Shown: piece after piece, positions 61,159-64,000 of the stretch | Layout of the letters: each line of letters begins with the position of its first letter | Position numbering within the stretch: position 1 is the first letter of the stretch | Source: Prochlorococcus sp. MIT 1307 | GTDB lineage: Bacteria > Cyanobacteriota > Cyanobacteriia > PCC-6307 > Cyanobiaceae | Direction: 5' to 3' | DNA: 64,000 nt | NCBI RefSeq assembly: GCF_034092395.1 | Contig: NZ_CP139301.1 | Span: 1,922,001 to 1,986,000, forward strand | Notes under the pieces: model-generated | Database searches by the model: none | Told to the model about the DNA's origin: nothing | Seen by the model: the letters and a program-made list of their open reading frames with translations, nothing else | Translations under genes and position numbers: made by a program

Positions 61159-62514
61159 ATGAGACAAGGCACCTCGGCAGGAAAAGTTGCGCTGGCTGTT
61201 CTCTCACTCTTGTTGGCCACATTGATTTGGGGGAAAGGGCTTCAAGAAAGCTTTAGTCGTCCTTCTGTTGTCCCAAAGCTTTCTATGCGCCAGCAAGAAA
61301 TCTCTTTGTTGGCAGCTCCTGCAGTCCCTAATTCTCTAAAGCCTTTATTAATTGGAGAGAAACCTAAAAGTAATCTTAGAAAGATTCTACGCGATCTTCC
61401 TTTAGATCAACTGGAAGATCGCGAAAGATTGATTCTTGCTTTACTTGAACCATCGCAAGATGTGAGACGTTCGACTTTGCAGAAAACTGCAGAAAATGAG
61501 TCTTTATCCTCTATTCAAAAAAGATTATTAGAAAGTTCTACTGACAAGAAGAATACACAATTCATTTTGAATGACTTAGCAAAAATAAAGAATGACCCAT
61601 TGCTTTATCAACTAACTTGCTTTGCATTGGGTGGGAATGAAAAGACTTGTGTTGATGGCCTTATATCAAAATCAATGTTCCTGAGGTTGATGTTTAGCCA
61701 AGGAGTCCCGGTAATAGCGGTTCTTTTGGGTAGTGGCTTCTTGATACGTCAACTGTGGCTTTTGCTGAGGAGGGTAAATGCTTCATGGCCAGGACTTGTT
61801 GCACTACCTCTTTTTCCGATTGACATGGTGTTGCTTGTTGCAGGTGGGTTTGTTGTATTAGGAGAGGTTCTATTCCCAGCTCTAGTTGCTCCAATAACTG
61901 AAACTTTAACTAAGGACATTGGCAGTCCTCTTAAGGAGTCTTTGAGGGTATTTCTTGGTTATATAGCCATGACAATACCTCCTTTACTTATTCTTCGTCA
62001 GCAACTTGGCTCTCTTAAGGGCCTTGACCTGCCGAAAAATGGTTGGTTGCAGTGGCGGCTAAAGCCTTTTGGTAATGGATTAGTTCAGGCTTCACATGGT
62101 TGGTTAATGGTGATGCCGCTTGTATTGCTTACTAGCTGGCTAATGAACTCTCTTGTTGGGGACCAGGGGGGCAGCAATCCATTACTTGAGCTGGTTTTAA
62201 AGAGTCAAGAACCTTTGTCATTGGCTCTTCTGCTTTTGACAACTGTTGTTTTTGCACCTCTATTTGAAGAATTGATTTTTCGTGGAACTCTTCTTCCTGT
62301 TTTAGCTCAAACACTTGGCCGTAGTGGAGGAGTGATTGTGAGTGCCTTGGTTTTTGCTTTGGCTCATTTGAGTGTCGGTGAGTTTCCTCCTTTAGTGGTT
62401 TTAGGGCTTGGATTGGCGTTGCTAAGGCTTAGCTCTGGTCGTCTTTTCCCTTGTGTGCTGATGCATTCTTTGTGGAATGGAGTTACGTTCATAAATCTTC
62501 TTCTTCTTGGATAA
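61159..62514 (+). CDS. CPBP family intramembrane metalloprotease (CAAX/Abi type)
   Basis: The protein is 451 residues from ATG at 61159. The N-terminal 150 or so form a membrane anchor plus a soluble region. Several membrane helices follow. The CPBP motifs are PLFEELIFRGTLLPVLAQ (EE-x3-R), FALAHLSVGEFPP (His) and LMHSLWNG (His-Asn). Such proteases act in membrane-protein processing or, in thylakoid homologues, in acclimation; the target is unknown. It ends at a strong intrinsic terminator. Confidence 0.87.
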   Translation: MRQGTSAGKVALAVLSLLLATLIWGKGLQESFSRPSVVPKLSMRQQEISLLAAPAVPNSLKPLLIGEKPKSNLRKILRDLPLDQLEDRERLILALLEPSQDVRRSTLQKTAENESLSSIQKRLLESSTDKKNTQFILNDLAKIKNDPLLYQLTCFALGGNEKTCVDGLISKSMFLRLMFSQGVPVIAVLLGSGFLIRQLWLLLRRVNASWPGLVALPLFPIDMVLLVAGGFVVLGEVLFPALVAPITETLTKDIGSPLKESLRVFLGYIAMTIPPLLILRQQLGSLKGLDLPKNGWLQWRLKPFGNGLVQASHGWLMVMPLVLLTSWLMNSLVGDQGGSNPLLELVLKSQEPLSLALLLLTTVVFAPLFEELIFRGTLLPVLAQTLGRSGGVIVSALVFALAHLSVGEFPPLVVLGLGLALLRLSSGRLFPCVLMHSLWNGVTFINLLLLG

Positions 62515-62602
62515 ATTTATCTTTTTTAAATTATGTATGTACTAAAACCTTGCAATGAAATGTTTAGGGTGTTTGACTAATTAATTAAGTAGCTTGTTTT
62601 GT

Positions 62603-62636
62603 TGGCGTTGTTGTAAAACAACGCCATGCACTTTTT
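62603..62636 (+). terminator. Intrinsic terminator of the CPBP gene
   Basis: TGGCGTTGTT (62603-62612) pairs perfectly with AACAACGCCA (62617-62626) around a GTAA loop; CTTTTT follows at 62631-62636. This is the clearest intrinsic terminator in the window. Confidence 0.8.
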
Positions 62637-62644
62637 AATTTGCT

Positions 62645-63073
62645 GTGCCCATAGCCCGTTCATCCAGCACGCTTCGTTTGATTCATGGCTCTTTCTCTCC
62701 AAAGAAGGTTGCCCGGCAATATCCTGTCCTTGCAGGGTTTCATAGGGCTACAGATGGAGCTCTATGGGGAGTGCTTGTAGCAGTGTTAATGATGTCTGCA
62801 CTCTCATTGCACTGGAGGCATTTGTGGACTGTTGCATATACACAACTCGAGACAACTCGAGAATTGACGCACAAATTAAAATCCTCTACTGCGATGATTG
62901 AGCAGCATCTTTTGAAGCGCTCAAAACTACCTTTGTCAATGGTGAGAACTAATGCAGCAAAATTATATTATTTAGACAATCCAGATATAATTACTGGGAT
63001 TAAGAGGTCTGACTCAGTTAGAAATAGCCTTTTAAAAAGGTTTGCCTCTTACCCTGTAAATTACGGCTACTAA
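62645..63073 (+). CDS. FtsL-like single-pass protein upstream of ftsI
   Basis: The protein is 142 residues from GTG at 62645. A basic cytosolic N-terminus of about 38 residues, one membrane helix (about 39-57, LWGVLVAVLMMSALSL), then a heptad-rich coiled coil (about 62-95, AYTQLETTRELTHKLKSSTAMI in part) and a short periplasmic tail. This is the architecture of the divisome protein FtsL/FtsB, and it joins ftsI by a 1-nt overlap (TAATG). Sequence identity to FtsL was not assessed, so the assignment rests on layout and position. Confidence 0.6.
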   Translation: MPIARSSSTLRLIHGSFSPKKVARQYPVLAGFHRATDGALWGVLVAVLMMSALSLHWRHLWTVAYTQLETTRELTHKLKSSTAMIEQHLLKRSKLPLSMVRTNAAKLYYLDNPDIITGIKRSDSVRNSLLKRFASYPVNYGY

Positions 63074-64000
63074 TGCCGCTATCAAAGAATCGCCCGCCTC
63101 GTAAACCTAGACGTGACCGTTTAGGGTCAGTTGACGTTCAGTTAGTCTCAGCTTCTAGGTTGAGGTTTGTTTTTGCTATTCTTGCGGTAGGCCTATTAGG
63201 CCTTATGTCTAGGATGGCTTGGTTACAGGTATTTCGCACTTCTGAACTTCAAGCTAAAGCAAGAGCTTTTCAGATTCAAAGAATCCAGCCACTTGGTGCG
63301 AGACGTTCTATCGTTGATCGAACTGGTCGATTGGTGGCACTTGATGTTCAGCGGTTTAGGTTATGGGCACACCCTAATAATTTTCGCTTTCCTGGAGATG
63401 CCTCTTCTTTGCTTCGCAAGCCCGATGATGTTGCTCACAAGTTGTCTGCTTTAATCTCAAAATCGAAAAATGAATTAGTTGAGCTTATAGGAAATAGAGT
63501 CTCGGGTATCAGACTCGCTGAGGGACTCGAGCCTGAAGTGGCTTCTGAAATACAGAAACTCGGTATTAGTGGATTAGAACTTGAGTCCTATTTGCAACGT
63601 GTTTACCCTCAAGATGACCTCTTCGCAAATGTAGTTGGGTTTCTGAATGATGATCGGATTCCTCAAGCGGGTTTAGAACAAAGTTTAGATAAGACCCTTT
63701 CTAGAGGAAAAGAGCCAGTTCGAAGGTTGAGGCTTGCAATGGATGGCACACCTCTTCCAGATGACTTGGCACCTGGAGTGTTTTATAGAGATGACGCGCA
63801 ATTGCAGTTGACACTTGATTCACGTCTTCAAGAACTGTCGGCGAAAGCTCTAACAGATGCAATCAGCAAGTGGAATGCGACGAGGGGAGTGGCAATTGTA
63901 ATGAATGTCATGAATGGAGAGCTTTTGACATTAGCTTCGACTCCTTCCTATAACCCAAATCGCTTTTGGAAATATTCTCCAGCCCTTTATAAGGAGTGGT
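63073..64000 (+). CDS. ftsI: Septal penicillin-binding protein (FtsI/PBP3 type), 5' part
   Basis: A class B penicillin-binding protein for septal peptidoglycan cross-linking, cut by the window edge after 309 codons. ATG at 63073 overlaps the previous stop by 1 nt. A basic N-terminus and one membrane helix (about 31-50) lead to the PBP dimerisation domain (RRSIVDRTGRLVALDV, then AGLEQSLDKTLSRGKEP). The start of the transpeptidase domain is visible (LQLTLDSRLQELSAKAL, then GVAIVMNVMNGELLTLASTPSYNPN in part). The catalytic Ser motif SxxK lies beyond the edge. Confidence 0.93.
   Translation, partial: MPLSKNRPPRKPRRDRLGSVDVQLVSASRLRFVFAILAVGLLGLMSRMAWLQVFRTSELQAKARAFQIQRIQPLGARRSIVDRTGRLVALDVQRFRLWAHPNNFRFPGDASSLLRKPDDVAHKLSALISKSKNELVELIGNRVSGIRLAEGLEPEVASEIQKLGISGLELESYLQRVYPQDDLFANVVGFLNDDRIPQAGLEQSLDKTLSRGKEPVRRLRLAMDGTPLPDDLAPGVFYRDDAQLQLTLDSRLQELSAKALTDAISKWNATRGVAIVMNVMNGELLTLASTPSYNPNRFWKYSPALYKEW

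Overview
The window is AT-rich, densely packed chromosomal DNA from a marine picocyanobacterium, most likely Prochlorococcus. Evidence: psaF-psaJ, petC-petA, psb27 and a short high-light-inducible protein gene lie among tightly packed housekeeping genes, often with 4-bp overlaps. Gene content and order match my memory of Prochlorococcus core genome segments. Base composition, richer in GC than the high-light clades, suggests a low-light clade, but I could not test this. I see no insertion sequence, prophage, integrase, CRISPR array or toxin-antitoxin locus; this is core genome rather than an island.

Layout. 1-8.4 kb: the tail of an unidentified gene, a groEL without groES, a small membrane protein, fabG, ispD, an LD-carboxypeptidase, a UbiA prenyltransferase, ppx/gppA and an HTH-LysM membrane protein. 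8.6-16.4 kb: cobM-lgt, petC-petA (cytochrome b6f), tatC, an RqcH-like NFACT protein, gmk and psaF-psaJ. 16.4-23 kb: tsaD, hli, a DUF1643 protein, a Na+/H+ antiporter, gltX, tRNA-Asp, a small SH3-like protein, tRNA-Trp and rplS. 23-31 kb: map, an SDR protein, a conserved pair (P-loop/DRTGG protein and DprA/LOG-like protein), yajQ, a band-7 protein, hemL and exonuclease III. 31-39 kb: two conserved hypotheticals, larC with a UPF0104-type membrane gene, and a four-gene minus-strand cluster (yjbQ-like, phhB, COG0523 GTPase, iron-type ABC permease). 39-50 kb: M32 carboxypeptidase, inorganic pyrophosphatase, hemC, the principal sigma factor, priA, a DUF3153 protein, argB, a DUF2854 protein, ssb. 50-64 kb: cobK, cutA, a PfkB kinase, purA, psb27, proS, an HTH-like protein, a second pyrophosphatase, an ArsC/Spx protein, lepB, a degenerate dihydroorotase, a tandem histidine phosphatase, a CPBP protease, an FtsL-like small protein and the start of ftsI.

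How it fits together. Photosynthetic electron transport is represented by PetC/PetA, PsaF/PsaJ and Psb27. TatC sits close to the Rieske gene, and the Rieske protein carries a twin-arginine signal. Tetrapyrrole and corrin synthesis is represented by hemL, hemC, cobM and cobK. Protein synthesis, export and quality control are represented by gltX, proS, two tRNAs, rplS, map, lepB, lgt, groEL and rqcH.

I did not find a complete new system. The best leads are: (1) a dihydroorotase homologue lacking the canonical metal-binding His pair; (2) two family-I pyrophosphatases, one with Ala at a normally Asp active-site position; (3) Psb27 without a lipobox cysteine; (4) a DUF3153 protein whose lipobox-like motif is internal behind a TPR-like region; (5) an FtsL-like gene joined to ftsI; (6) a perfect CRP-class palindrome between proS and an HTH-like gene; (7) a 12-bp-period triple direct repeat; (8) a GC-richer, hairpin-bearing segment before priA; (9) a 22-bp palindrome inside yajQ; (10) an 8-copy perfect 9-bp repeat plus a G10 tract at groEL.
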